Shown piece after piece: positions 41,864 through 50,561 of a DNA stretch of 64,000 nucleotides. The notes under the pieces were generated by a model. The model was not told the DNA's origin. It made no database searches and was given only the letters and a program-made list of their open reading frames with translations. The translations under genes and the position numbers were made by a program. The DNA is from Lachnospiraceae bacterium. Its GTDB lineage: Bacteria; Bacillota; Clostridia; Lachnospirales; Lachnospiraceae. Position 1 is the first letter of the stretch. Each line of letters begins with the position of its first letter. The stretch covers positions 62,001 through 126,000 of the forward strand of contig CAJTEY010000004.1 in assembly GCA_910575775.1 (NCBI GenBank), in the 5' to 3' direction.

Positions 41864-43909
41864 TCAGCGCTTCAGATTTACCAGCTCTTCCAGCATGGAG
41901 TCGGATGTGGTGATAATACGGCTGTTTGCCTGGAAACCACGCTGTGTCGTGATCATTTCAGTGAACTCGCCTGCCAGATCCACGTTACTCATCTCCAGCA
42001 CGCCGGATTCCATGGAACCCTCGCCGTCTGACGTAATGTCTATACCGGTGCCGTCGAACTCGCCGGAGTTTAAGGTCGCCGAGTACAGGTTGTTACCTGC
42101 TTTCGCAAGACCTGCCGCGTTGGCGAACTTCGTCACCGCAATCTGTCCCAGAAGTTTGGAGAGACCGTTGTCGTAGGAAGCTCTGATCTTACCGTCCTGA
42201 CCGATCTCCACACCGATGAGCGCGCCTTCCTTACGGCCGCTGCCGAGGTTGTTCTCACCGCCGTCGCCATTATCAAAGGTAACCGTAGACGTCTTGCCGT
42301 TGCCGACATTACGGATTGTCGAAAAGTCGATGGACAGGTCGCTGAAATGACCGAGATCCACGTTTGCGCCAGTCAGATCCGTGGCGGAACCCGCAAAATT
42401 CAGAGTCACCGCATCCTGCTCCGAACCTCCCACATAATCAAATTTACCGGTTTTTGTATCGAACACAAGCGCATTACCCACATAGTGCTCGTCACGGGTG
42501 ATGCTTGCATGGCCGTCAGGAGTAATGTAATTGATGCTGTAGGACGTATTGTCGGTGGAGTGCAGCCCATAAGCCTTCTCCAGAATCTCCTCTCTGTTCT
42601 CCGGCGTATCCTCTATAGTCACACCAAACGTTCCTGTCGCGGAAAGAACCGAATCTGTCGTCGTCTCAAACTGTGCCTCAAAGTTCAAGGTCACTGCTCC
42701 CTTATCGTCCATCGTGATTCCGGGAGTCGTAGGGATCGTCAGCCCCGCACCGCCCAGCTTTGCCAGCACAGTCTGCCAGCTTGCCGTGTCAGTAAGCTCC
42801 ATCTTCTTCTTCGGGCCGTAGGAACCGTCAGCCTGTTTCTCTGCATAGTAGTATGCCTTCTCCTTCTCGTCGTAGGTCAACCCGTACTTTTCCTGCAGGA
42901 TCTTCTTATCCAGCGTCACATTTCCCGTCATGGTAACCTGTGTGCCTGCTGCCACATTACCTGCCGCAGGAGCCGTCACCGTTAAGTCATTCGCCATGGA
43001 CATCATGACATTATCAGAGAACCCCTTCAGAATCTCTCCGTACTGATAATTCACCTTAAAGGTGGGCGGATTCGTCGTATCGTCATATTCTACGCTGCCG
43101 TCGTCGGGAAGACCGTAAACCTTCGTCTCCGTGATATGCTTTTCCTCACCGAAGGTAGCGATCTGGCTGATATCGTTAACATTGTAGTATTCTTTCAGAG
43201 AGACACCGTTTTCATTCATAATGTCGTCAAGCTGCACGTAGTAATTGCCATCCTGACTCAGCGCATGGATACTGAACTGTGCTGTGTAAAGGTAACCCCT
43301 TGCATCGAAAAACGATAATGTCCGCACGAGTCCCGCCTTGCTGTGGACGTTGGTGTCGTTCTTATCCAGAATACCGCTTACGATTGCCTTGGTCGTCGCC
43401 TCTGCGGGAGCCGTCATATTTTCCGCTTTCATGATCTGCAGCGCCTGCACCGGGCCGGACTGGATATTGCCGTCCTCATCCAGTCCCCAGCCCATTACAC
43501 GATAACCGGTACTCGCCATAACGAGGTTTCCGGAGCCGTCGATGGTAAAGGAGCCGTCTCTGGTGAAGAAGTTCTGGGAGCCGCTGTTAACAATGAAAAA
43601 GGACTCGCCCGAAATCATGACATCCCAGGGGTTGTTCGTAGACTGGGCGGAACCCTGTCTCGTGATGGCAGTGTTGATCGCCGCCGCCTTGGCGCCGAGA
43701 CCGATCTGTCTTGCGTTGATACCGCCTCGTCCCGTGTCCGCGTTGGCACCGGAAGCTGCCTGTGTTGTCTGGTAGAGCAGGTCGCTGAATATCATGTTCT
43801 GTGACTTGTATGCGACCGTGTTTACGTTTGCAATGTTGTTACCGATAACATCCATTCTGGTCTGGTGGGTTTTAAGACCCGACACGCCAGAAAAAAGTGA
43901 TCTCATCAT
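41864..43909 (-). CDS. flgE: flagellar hook protein FlgE
   Basis: A 681-residue hook protein. The N-terminal basal-body rod/hook motif (MMRSLFSGVSGLKTHQTRMD, then GNNIANVNTVAYK) and the C-terminal VDLAGEFTEMITTQRGFQANSRII pattern are diagnostic. FlgE is often near 400 residues in Proteobacteria; here a large variable middle (about residues 180-500), rich in Thr, Gly and Asp, probably forms extra surface domains. AGGAGG lies ten bases before the first ATG. It is followed by a terminator. Confidence 0.93.
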   Translation of the reverse strand: MMRSLFSGVSGLKTHQTRMDVIGNNIANVNTVAYKSQNMIFSDLLYQTTQAASGANADTGRGGINARQIGLGAKAAAINTAITRQGSAQSTNNPWDVMISGESFFIVNSGSQNFFTRDGSFTIDGSGNLVMASTGYRVMGWGLDEDGNIQSGPVQALQIMKAENMTAPAEATTKAIVSGILDKNDTNVHSKAGLVRTLSFFDARGYLYTAQFSIHALSQDGNYYVQLDDIMNENGVSLKEYYNVNDISQIATFGEEKHITETKVYGLPDDGSVEYDDTTNPPTFKVNYQYGEILKGFSDNVMMSMANDLTVTAPAAGNVAAGTQVTMTGNVTLDKKILQEKYGLTYDEKEKAYYYAEKQADGSYGPKKKMELTDTASWQTVLAKLGGAGLTIPTTPGITMDDKGAVTLNFEAQFETTTDSVLSATGTFGVTIEDTPENREEILEKAYGLHSTDNTSYSINYITPDGHASITRDEHYVGNALVFDTKTGKFDYVGGSEQDAVTLNFAGSATDLTGANVDLGHFSDLSIDFSTIRNVGNGKTSTVTFDNGDGGENNLGSGRKEGALIGVEIGQDGKIRASYDNGLSKLLGQIAVTKFANAAGLAKAGNNLYSATLNSGEFDGTGIDITSDGEGSMESGVLEMSNVDLAGEFTEMITTQRGFQANSRIITTSDSMLEELVNLKR

Positions 43910-43992
43910 AGTGAAATGACCTCCTTAAACTTATATGGAACCGTCTGTCCTCTCTGTCATTCGAGGACGGTAAGCCTCCTGTAAGGTCCGGC

Positions 43993-44394
43993 TTATATAA
44001 TGACCGCTCCGTCTATGTTTGTGAATACATTCTCATCGGCTTCCGCCTGATCCATCGCCGTGATAACCGTCTGGTTCGGCACGCTCACGATAAACGCGAG
44101 GGAATCAACCATGACCAATGACTCTTTGATACCCTTCTCTGAGGCTTTGGCTGCTCCTAAGTTCAGGCGCTCGACCTGATCCTCGGTCAGTTCAATATTT
44201 CTGTCTGTCAGGCGGTTTGCCGCGTGCTTGGAGAATCTGACCTCCCCGGGTTCCATCCCGTCCGTCTTTTTTGACAGAATATCCTGAAAGCTTATGCCTC
44301 CCGGTGCAGGCGCTCCGTCCCTGGATCTGCCCGTCTTTAAATATTGATCCTGAAGCTGCTCTATCGAAGGGAAAGAACTGCCTTGAATCTTCAT
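43993..44394 (-). CDS. TIGR02530-type flagellar operon protein
   Basis: A 133-residue protein with the pattern FQDILSKK, VRFSKHAANRLTDRNIELTEDQ and SLAFIVSVPNQTVITAMD, which matches the TIGR02530 family placed between flgD and flgE in Firmicutes. The C-terminal half contains a FTNIDGAVII ending. The exact role is not established. GGGAGGAG precedes the ATG. Confidence 0.85.
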   Translation of the reverse strand: MKIQGSSFPSIEQLQDQYLKTGRSRDGAPAPGGISFQDILSKKTDGMEPGEVRFSKHAANRLTDRNIELTEDQVERLNLGAAKASEKGIKESLVMVDSLAFIVSVPNQTVITAMDQAEADENVFTNIDGAVII

Positions 44395-44430
44395 ACTCTC
44401 TCCTCCCTGAGATCAATGCTCCTCTGAAGC

Positions 44431-45174
44431 TTACTTGTCGCTATCGCTGTCGCCGTCGGTGTCGCCATCTCCGTCGCCATCATCATCCCCGTCGACATCA
44501 CCATCGCTGTCATTTTCCTTATCAGCCTCAGCGATCGCCACCAGATCCTTCATCTTATCCACATACTTCTTCATGGTGTCTACTTCTTCGTCCGTCAAGA
44601 ACTCCTTCTGGTAGTCGGTCATCTTCTCGTACATCTCGTTCAGCTGTTCAACCTTCTCCCTGTCGGCAATCGACAGATTCGACATAGCCGGAAGTTTGTT
44701 GAAAATATTCAGCCATTCCGCTGCCAGCTTATATGCTTCCAGATATTTAGGATCCGCCACAGTTGCCAGATCATCCATCGAATAAAGCTCTCCGCGAATG
44801 GAAAGATACGCTTTGTTGTTCTCGTAAGTGACAAAGTCCACAGGACCCTGCACCTGCGTAAGCCTCCCCTGACTGTCCCTCACATTTAAGAGTACGGTCT
44901 GCCCTACCAGCGCCGACGCCCGGAAAAGATCCATGGATGCGCTCATGTTCTGCATCTGCTCCAGTTCCGAGAATGTCGCATACTGGGAAATATACTCGGT
45001 GTTGGAAGTTGGCTCCAGAGGATCCTGATACTTCATCTGTGCTACCAGAAGCTGCAAAAACGCGTCCTTGTCAAGCGTATTTCCCTTTGCTGACTTGTTG
45101 ACTGCATCAGCCAGAGACGCTGCGGAATTGGATTCCACAAACTTTCCGTTTTCTACTTTCTGTACTACTCCCAT
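44431..45174 (-). CDS. flgD: flagellar hook assembly protein FlgD with acidic repeat tail
   Basis: A 247-residue FlgD. The ATG at 45174 has AGGAG seven bases upstream, so the longer frame is rejected. The N-terminal signature DKDAFLQLLVAQMKYQDPLEP and STNTEYISQYATFSELEQM are diagnostic of the hook cap. The region after ~130 is atypical (helical rather than a clear FlgD tudor/fibronectin module). The last ~28 residues are almost only Asp, Gly and Ser (repeats such as DGDGDTDG), an EF-hand or calcium-binding-repeat-like composition. It is encoded by a short tandem-repeat-rich DNA segment. Confidence 0.9.
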   Translation of the reverse strand: MGVVQKVENGKFVESNSAASLADAVNKSAKGNTLDKDAFLQLLVAQMKYQDPLEPTSNTEYISQYATFSELEQMQNMSASMDLFRASALVGQTVLLNVRDSQGRLTQVQGPVDFVTYENNKAYLSIRGELYSMDDLATVADPKYLEAYKLAAEWLNIFNKLPAMSNLSIADREKVEQLNEMYEKMTDYQKEFLTDEEVDTMKKYVDKMKDLVAIAEADKENDSDGDVDGDDDGDGDGDTDGDSDSDK

Positions 45175-45201
45175 TCTTTCACTCCTTTCTGTTTTCACTA
45201 T

Positions 45202-46731
45202 CTACGCGGTATAGTCTACCGTATTGCCGTTTGCCTGCATCATCTCCACCGCGATCCGCTCCGAATCGTCGAGTGCCTCAAGACCTTCCTCCTCCATCTC
45301 ATCGAGGTTTAGGTTGATCCTTCTCGCGCCCTTCTGCGCGTTTTCGCTCTGCTGATCCGCCGCTTCCTGACCGCCGCCGAACTGCTCGCCGTAAGCGTGG
45401 TTTGCCACTGTGACTTCCACAGCCGCCACCTTGATGCCCTGCTCTTCAAACTGTTCCTTCAGCTGGATCATCTGGGTTTCCAAAACCGCTTTCACCGTCT
45501 CGTTCTGTGCCGCAAACTGTGCCGTGACAACGCCGTCCTTCGCCGCGATCTGCACATGTACCGTACCCAGACTTGCAGGATGTAACTGCATCTCCATCTC
45601 CTGCATCTCCGGCTTGAGATTAAACTTCATGTACTCCACGATCTGATCCATGATCTGATTCGTCTCAGGCTGTGTGTATACCGGCCGCTCCACCGGCGCT
45701 TCCACTTCTTCCATGCGTCCTGTCAGATTCTGCAGGAAAGCATTGCCTGCGTTGTTTCCGCCCGCGTTCTCGTCTCCCCTGTGTCCTGTGTCTCCCATGT
45801 TCTCCTTCTTTAAAACAGGAGTCGTCTCGGGCTTTCCAGTGTCCGTGACCTGCTCGCTGACATGTTTCTCGCCGCTGGCATCGTCAACCGTCACCTTGAT
45901 CTGTACAGTGCCTCCATCCTTCTGCACGGAAACCGCATAATCCTTCATGCCTTCCACGCTTACCTCGGGCTCCTCAGTCATTGGCATTTCCGCTCCCGGC
46001 ATGGTAAGTACGGGTTCTTCCTCTACAGGCGCTCCCTCCCCGGCGCTGATCCGCGCCATCAAGGCTTCCAGCTCCTCAGCGCTCAGTCCCAGTTCCTCCT
46101 GTAACGCACCCAGTGTTTCGTTCACCGTCTGGAGCAGCTCCTGTAAATTGCCGTAAAGTGTCTCATCTGTAACCAGCGCCAGCTCATCCGCATTGTCTGT
46201 CAAAGCAAGCAGCAACTGTCTCAGATTCGCCGGGTCGAAGAGATCCACTGCCGTGAGTCCCAGGATTTCCATGGCTTCTTCCACCTTTTCCAGCGGAACG
46301 TCTGTCACATCGACAATCTCACTGACAAGCTCTTTGGCCGCCTCCTCCACAGTCTCCTGTGTTTCGCCGTCCTGTGTCTGGACATCTTTCGTCCCGGTGG
46401 TCGTGCCATCGCTGCCATCCTGCTCCACGGCGTCATTCGCATTGTCTGCGGACATGTCCGTCTCCTCAGGCTTTTTCAGTTCTGCGCTCTCCTGCCCGGA
46501 CACATCCTTCGGCTGCGCTGTTTCCTGCGCATTTTCCACAAATGCCTGCTTTGGCGCTGTGGCTGCCGCAGAACTTCCCGCCTGTGCCTTCTGCAGTCCC
46601 GTAAGCTGATCACTCACTTTATTCATCAGCTTATCAAAGCGTTCCTGCGCGACCTGCTCCGTCTTCGCAGATGCCTGACTTCCCTGCACTGTCCCAAAGG
46701 GCGACAGGGCGTTTACATTGTTTACTGCCAT
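45202..46731 (-). CDS. fliK: flagellar hook-length control protein FliK
   Basis: A 509-residue FliK-like protein. The ATG at 46731 (MAVNNVNALSPFG) is chosen because AGGAGG and AGAGCAGGG precede it; a longer frame would read through a structured leader. Most of the protein is low-complexity, Glu/Thr/Gln/Ala-rich and probably extended, as in molecular rulers. The conserved C-terminal domain (about 360-460) has MQLHPASLGTVHVQI, followed by a helix LETQMIQLKEQFEEQGI. FliK measures hook length and triggers the FlhB switch. Confidence 0.88.
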   Translation of the reverse strand: MAVNNVNALSPFGTVQGSQASAKTEQVAQERFDKLMNKVSDQLTGLQKAQAGSSAAATAPKQAFVENAQETAQPKDVSGQESAELKKPEETDMSADNANDAVEQDGSDGTTTGTKDVQTQDGETQETVEEAAKELVSEIVDVTDVPLEKVEEAMEILGLTAVDLFDPANLRQLLLALTDNADELALVTDETLYGNLQELLQTVNETLGALQEELGLSAEELEALMARISAGEGAPVEEEPVLTMPGAEMPMTEEPEVSVEGMKDYAVSVQKDGGTVQIKVTVDDASGEKHVSEQVTDTGKPETTPVLKKENMGDTGHRGDENAGGNNAGNAFLQNLTGRMEEVEAPVERPVYTQPETNQIMDQIVEYMKFNLKPEMQEMEMQLHPASLGTVHVQIAAKDGVVTAQFAAQNETVKAVLETQMIQLKEQFEEQGIKVAAVEVTVANHAYGEQFGGGQEAADQQSENAQKGARRINLNLDEMEEEGLEALDDSERIAVEMMQANGNTVDYTA

Positions 46732-46957
46732 TCCCTGCTCTTTCCTCCTTTCTTCTTTTTTTATAAGACGCATTCCTGCGTCCTGGCAATCGGACAGGTT
46801 CCCTTGTCCGCCGCGCGGAATGCAGACTGCGAAGCAGTCATATGCCATATGCATTCCTGCGCATATATAGCACATGTAACGGATTGCCCGCCACATGGTA
46901 TATATCGGCATTTTCCCGCACTATGTAAAGCGGTTCCCGAAAGAATCCGATGAGAAA
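46732..46957 (-). other. structured gene-free leader before fliK
   Basis: The 226-base gap between the MotE-like stop and fliK holds at least three hairpins: GGAATGCA (46817-46824) with TGCATTCC (46850-46857), enclosing GACTGC/GCAGTC; CGGACA (46791-46796) with TGTCCG (46805-46810); and GACGC with GCGTC at 46767-46782. The string CATTCCTGCG occurs in the first and third. No T-run follows, so these look more like RNA structure or processing sites than terminators. Confidence 0.5.
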
Positions 46958-47842
46958 TTACTCGTCGGGATCCATGATTCTGGTGATTCTGGCCGCTGTC
47001 TCTGCATCCATGACCCCCAGAATATTTCCCCTGTCGGCGGGTTTCATCTGACTCAGTATCTTAGCCGCCAGATCCAGGTCGTCAGTCATTGCCTCGAAAA
47101 TACCGGCCGCCTGTGAAGGCTCCATCTCCGCATACGCCTGCGCGTAGTCCTGAATCCGTTCATCTGTCTCAAGCTGCAGCGTCACCTGCTTATACAGATA
47201 CTCCGCCGTGGCGGGGTCTATGTTCTGATAATACTTCTGGTACTCTTCCGCCCCCGGCCCGTTTTCCGCATAAACCACTTCCTCATAAAACTCTGTCTTT
47301 ATGCGCTCGAACTCTACCTGCGCGTCCTCAAAAGTCTGCAGTCTCTCGTTCTCGGCGCGGAGCTCTTCCAGCTCCTCAGAATCCACCGTGCTGGCCGCCT
47401 GCGCATCCTCTAACTCCAGCTCCAGTTCCTTAATATAATCTACCGCTTCACGCAGGCTTGTATATCCGCCGTAGGACTCCTGATCATCGGTAGTGATCGT
47501 GGCGTCCGCAGGTAAAATCTTATTGACCACAGGCACATCCTTGAGCACCGGGGCGAGCACCCCGGAACCGAAGCCGCCTACATCAAGCTTAATCAAAAGA
47601 CACAGAATCGCAATCCAGATAATTACAATAACAACTGTTACCAAAAAAACAGAAACGCCGCCGCCCTCGTCATCGTCCAGCTGCGCCTCCTGCTCTGAAA
47701 TTTCTTTTGCGCGCTGCTTTGCCTCTTTCTTCTGGGCCTTCTGATCGCTCTTGATCTTATTGCGCTCTTCTTTTAACCTCTTTTTTTCCGCTTTCTTATC
47801 AATGGGGGGTTCCATACCCATATTCGTTGCTTCAGCTGCCAT
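46958..47842 (-). CDS. MotE-like protein with MgtE-N-like C-terminal domain
   Basis: A ~294-residue protein; ATGs at 47848 and 47842 are both possible after the AAAGGA site, and the frame overlaps the fliJ end. A basic Lys-rich N-terminus precedes one membrane span (about residues 61-82, VFLVTVVIVIIWIAILCLLI). A coiled coil (about 120-190) follows. The C-terminal MgtE-N-like domain contains YKQVTLQLETD, YAEMEPSQAAGIFEAM and AAKILSQMKPADRGNILGVM. This architecture, between fliJ and fliK, matches MotE/FliJ-associated proteins that support stator or export function in Gram-positives and relatives. Confidence 0.8.
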   Translation of the reverse strand: MAAEATNMGMEPPIDKKAEKKRLKEERNKIKSDQKAQKKEAKQRAKEISEQEAQLDDDEGGGVSVFLVTVVIVIIWIAILCLLIKLDVGGFGSGVLAPVLKDVPVVNKILPADATITTDDQESYGGYTSLREAVDYIKELELELEDAQAASTVDSEELEELRAENERLQTFEDAQVEFERIKTEFYEEVVYAENGPGAEEYQKYYQNIDPATAEYLYKQVTLQLETDERIQDYAQAYAEMEPSQAAGIFEAMTDDLDLAAKILSQMKPADRGNILGVMDAETAARITRIMDPDE

Positions 47843-48296
47843 TCCCATTTTCCTTTCCACGCTGTCCATAGGTATAGCTCGTCAGTTCATCTACTACCTT
47901 GAACTCGGCTGCTTTCTCTTCTTCTAAAAATTGGAGCAGAGCCTTTTCCTTGAGCTTTTCATGCATCTTGCGCTCCTGCATGATCTCCGTCAGCTTCGCC
48001 CGCGCTCTCTCAAGCGCCTCCTCGGCTTTTTGCACCTCAAATTTCTGCACCGCAATCATCTCATCCATAATGAGCACGGCATTGCGGTTGTCACGCAGAT
48101 CGTTCACGTGGAGGGCCCTCTCCCGCATCCGCCGCCCTTCCTCGAGATAAGCCTCCTTCCGGTCAAACAGCGCCTGCTGCTTCTCCAACTCCTCGTTCAG
48201 ACGCATCTGTGCCCGGCCCACTTCCATCTTTGCCTGCGTTTCAAGCTGATACTTGATGTTCAGGATACTCTGCATCCTGTATCTGAATTTCGCCAT
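47832..48296 (-). CDS. fliJ: flagellar export protein FliJ
   Basis: A 154-residue, almost entirely coiled-coil protein. The N-terminal FRYRMQSILNIKYQLETQAKME and long Glu/Lys/Arg-rich heptads are typical of FliJ, a gamma-subunit-like stalk in the export ATPase. It lies directly after fliI, as usual. Sequence identity in this family is low, so the call depends on coil pattern and position. Confidence 0.88.
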   Translation of the reverse strand: MAKFRYRMQSILNIKYQLETQAKMEVGRAQMRLNEELEKQQALFDRKEAYLEEGRRMRERALHVNDLRDNRNAVLIMDEMIAVQKFEVQKAEEALERARAKLTEIMQERKMHEKLKEKALLQFLEEEKAAEFKVVDELTSYTYGQRGKENGNGS

Positions 48297-48309
48297 GGCA
48301 GGTCACCTC

Positions 48310-49626
48310 TTACTCCGCTTCTTCAAAAAGCTCCCTCAGCATACCCACGGCTTCCTCATAATCATATTTTGAATCCACATCCTGCATCAGAAACTCATTC
48401 ACCGCCTCGATCTTCTCAATGGCATAGTCGATGTTTCTGTTACTGCCGCTCTTATAAGCGCCAATGTTAATCAGATCTTCCGCCTCATTGTAAGTGGCAA
48501 GTACGTTTTTCAGCTTGCCTGCAAGCGTCTTATGCTCCTTGTTCACAATCTGGCTCATACATCGGGAAATGCTCTGCAGCACGTCAATCGCCGGATAATG
48601 ATTCTGGTGCGCCAGCTTTCTGTTTAACATGATATGACCGTCCAGAATACTTCTCGCCGTATCCGTGATCGGCTCGTTCATGTCGTCGCCGTCCACCAGC
48701 ACCGTGTACAGGCCGGTAATGGAACCTGTCGCCGCACATCCCGCCCGCTCCAGAAGTCTTGGCATCTCCGAGTAAACGCTGGGGGGATAACCCCTTGACA
48801 CCGGCGGTTCCCCGCTGGCCAGCCCGATTTCTCTCTGTGCCATGGAAAAACGGGTCAGAGAGTCCATCATCAAAAGAACGTCCCTGCCCTGATCCCTGAA
48901 ATATTCCGCAATCGCACAGGCGGTTTTGGCCGCTTTATTTCTCTCGAGAGCCGACCTGTCCGAAGTGGCCACCACCACCACGGAACGGCGCATGCCCTCC
49001 TCACCAAGATCCCGCTCCACAAACTCGCGCACTTCCCTGCCGCGCTCGCCAATCAAGGCAATCACATTAATATCCGCCTTTGTATTTCGTGCAAACATAC
49101 CCATCAATGTGGATTTCCCCACGCCGGAGCCTGCAAAAATACCGATACGCTGTCCCTTGCCCACCGTCATCAGACCGTCAATGGCCTTCACGCCAAGCGG
49201 CAGCACATCCGAAATGATTTTGCGGCTCATGGCATCCGGGGGCTGTGCCTCCACACTGTAGGGCACACCCGGCATATATTCGCCGTCAATCCTGCCAAGT
49301 CCGTCCAATACCTTTCCCAAAAGGTCATCGCTCACCGGCACCGTCAGCGGATTTCCCGTGTTCTCCACGATGCATCCCAGCCCGATTCCGTCCGTGTTGT
49401 CGCAGGGCATCAAAAGCGTCCGCCTGTCCTTAAACCCCACCACCTCCGCCGTGATCGGCGGGTATTCATCCCCAACGGGATAAATAATACACAGATCCCC
49501 AAGCTTCGCTTCTGGTCCGGCGGACTCGATGGTAAGTCCCACCACATTCTCCACTCTGCCCTTTTTCTTAAAGAAGGTATCGTCCTTTATGCTGCTGTAT
49601 TTAAAGTAATTGATTGCTTTATTCAT
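48310..49626 (-). CDS. fliI: flagellum-specific export ATPase FliI
   Basis: A 438-residue ATPase of the F1-beta-like FliI family. The Walker A motif GSGVGKSTLMG lies in GIFAGSGVGKST. The Walker B region is DVLLMMDSLTRFSMAQREIGLA, and the SVYSEMPRLLERAG and LYTVLVDGDDMNEPITDTARSI stretches are diagnostic. It unfolds and passes substrates to the export gate together with FliH and FliJ. Confidence 0.96.
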   Translation of the reverse strand: MNKAINYFKYSSIKDDTFFKKKGRVENVVGLTIESAGPEAKLGDLCIIYPVGDEYPPITAEVVGFKDRRTLLMPCDNTDGIGLGCIVENTGNPLTVPVSDDLLGKVLDGLGRIDGEYMPGVPYSVEAQPPDAMSRKIISDVLPLGVKAIDGLMTVGKGQRIGIFAGSGVGKSTLMGMFARNTKADINVIALIGERGREVREFVERDLGEEGMRRSVVVVATSDRSALERNKAAKTACAIAEYFRDQGRDVLLMMDSLTRFSMAQREIGLASGEPPVSRGYPPSVYSEMPRLLERAGCAATGSITGLYTVLVDGDDMNEPITDTARSILDGHIMLNRKLAHQNHYPAIDVLQSISRCMSQIVNKEHKTLAGKLKNVLATYNEAEDLINIGAYKSGSNRNIDYAIEKIEAVNEFLMQDVDSKYDYEEAVGMLRELFEEAE

Positions 49627-49655
49627 CCGATGCTTCTTTCTGCCGCAGACTTATT

Positions 49656-50561
49656 TTAAACCTTTTCATAAGATAACACTTGTAATTTCTTAGCAAGCTC
49701 CTCAAGCTGAGTGCCTACGCCACAGTCGAAAATGCCGCCATCCGTCTCAATCAGACAATCTCCCTTACCGAGGGCAATGTCCTCGATAATCTCAATCATG
49801 CCCCTGCCCGCTACAGCGCCCTCCACAAGAGCCTGTTTCTGCATATTTACATGAGGATAATCCTCCGCCGACACATGCACAATAAAAGTTCTGCTGCTCT
49901 CCACCTTTCGCAGGGTGGAATCGACCAGATGCACCAGAATGTCTCTGTTATCCATCAGATCCACGCCAAAGATATGGCTGTATACATCGGTGATCGTGTC
50001 GATGAACCGCGGTTCCAGATCTTCCAGAAGTCCGTCAAACTCCGCTTCAAGCTGTCTTCTCTTCTCAGCCAGCTCCCGCTTCATGTCATCCACTTCAGAA
50101 AGACCTCTTGCGTATCCTTCGTCGTATCCCTGCCGCGTGCCTTCCTCAACGGCATTTGCTCGCGCAATATCAGCGTCACGTCTGGCCTGTGTCTCAATCT
50201 CAAGCGCCTGTGCTCTGGCCTCTGCAAGAATGCGTTCCGCCTCCTCTTCGGCCTCGGCCCTGATCTCTTCCAAATCAGGCCCTGCCGCTTCACCGGCTTT
50301 GATCACACTGCTTCCCCCCTCGCCGTCCGCAAAGAGGACATCCAGCTCTTCGCCTTCGATGCCGCTCACAAACTCCGGCTCACCTTCGCCATCCTCCTCG
50401 TCAAAGGCAGGCAACGCAGCCGCATTCGCCTTGCGGACGTTCTCCCACTTCTCGATGCGTTCCGCCACAAGACTGTTGCTGTCTATCACACACTTATCTT
50501 CACCGTCTATTCTGACCCAGCCGGCTTTATATAGATTCCTATGTTTTATCCTAAACAATGA
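49656..50561 (-). CDS. fliH: flagellar export regulator FliH
   Basis: About 301 residues. I prefer a TTG start at 50561 because the fliG end supplies GGAGGTGA 9-11 bases upstream; an earlier start (50603) would overlap fliG by 53 bases. An acidic N-terminal region is followed by a long Glu/Ala/Arg coiled coil (about 100-190, with GYDEGYARGLSEVDDM). The C-terminal FliH/HrpE domain has VHLVDSTLRKVESSRTFIVHVS and ALGKGDCLIETDGGIFDCGVGTQL. It is the FliI regulator and stator-like partner. Confidence 0.9.
   Translation of the reverse strand, partial: SLFRIKHRNLYKAGWVRIDGEDKCVIDSNSLVAERIEKWENVRKANAAALPAFDEEDGEGEPEFVSGIEGEELDVLFADGEGGSSVIKAGEAAGPDLEEIRAEAEEEAERILAEARAQALEIETQARRDADIARANAVEEGTRQGYDEGYARGLSEVDDMKRELAEKRRQLEAEFDGLLEDLEPRFIDTITDVYSHIFGVDLMDNRDILVHLVDSTLRKVESSRTFIVHVSAEDYPHVNMQKQALVEGAVAGRGMIEIIEDIALGKGDCLIETDGGIFDCGVGTQLEELAKKLQVLSYEKV

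Noticed and set aside
46732-46911. 60-residue N-terminal extension of FliK
   Set aside because: The in-frame extension reads through hairpin-rich DNA and lacks a ribosome site, whereas the ATG at 46731 has a good one.
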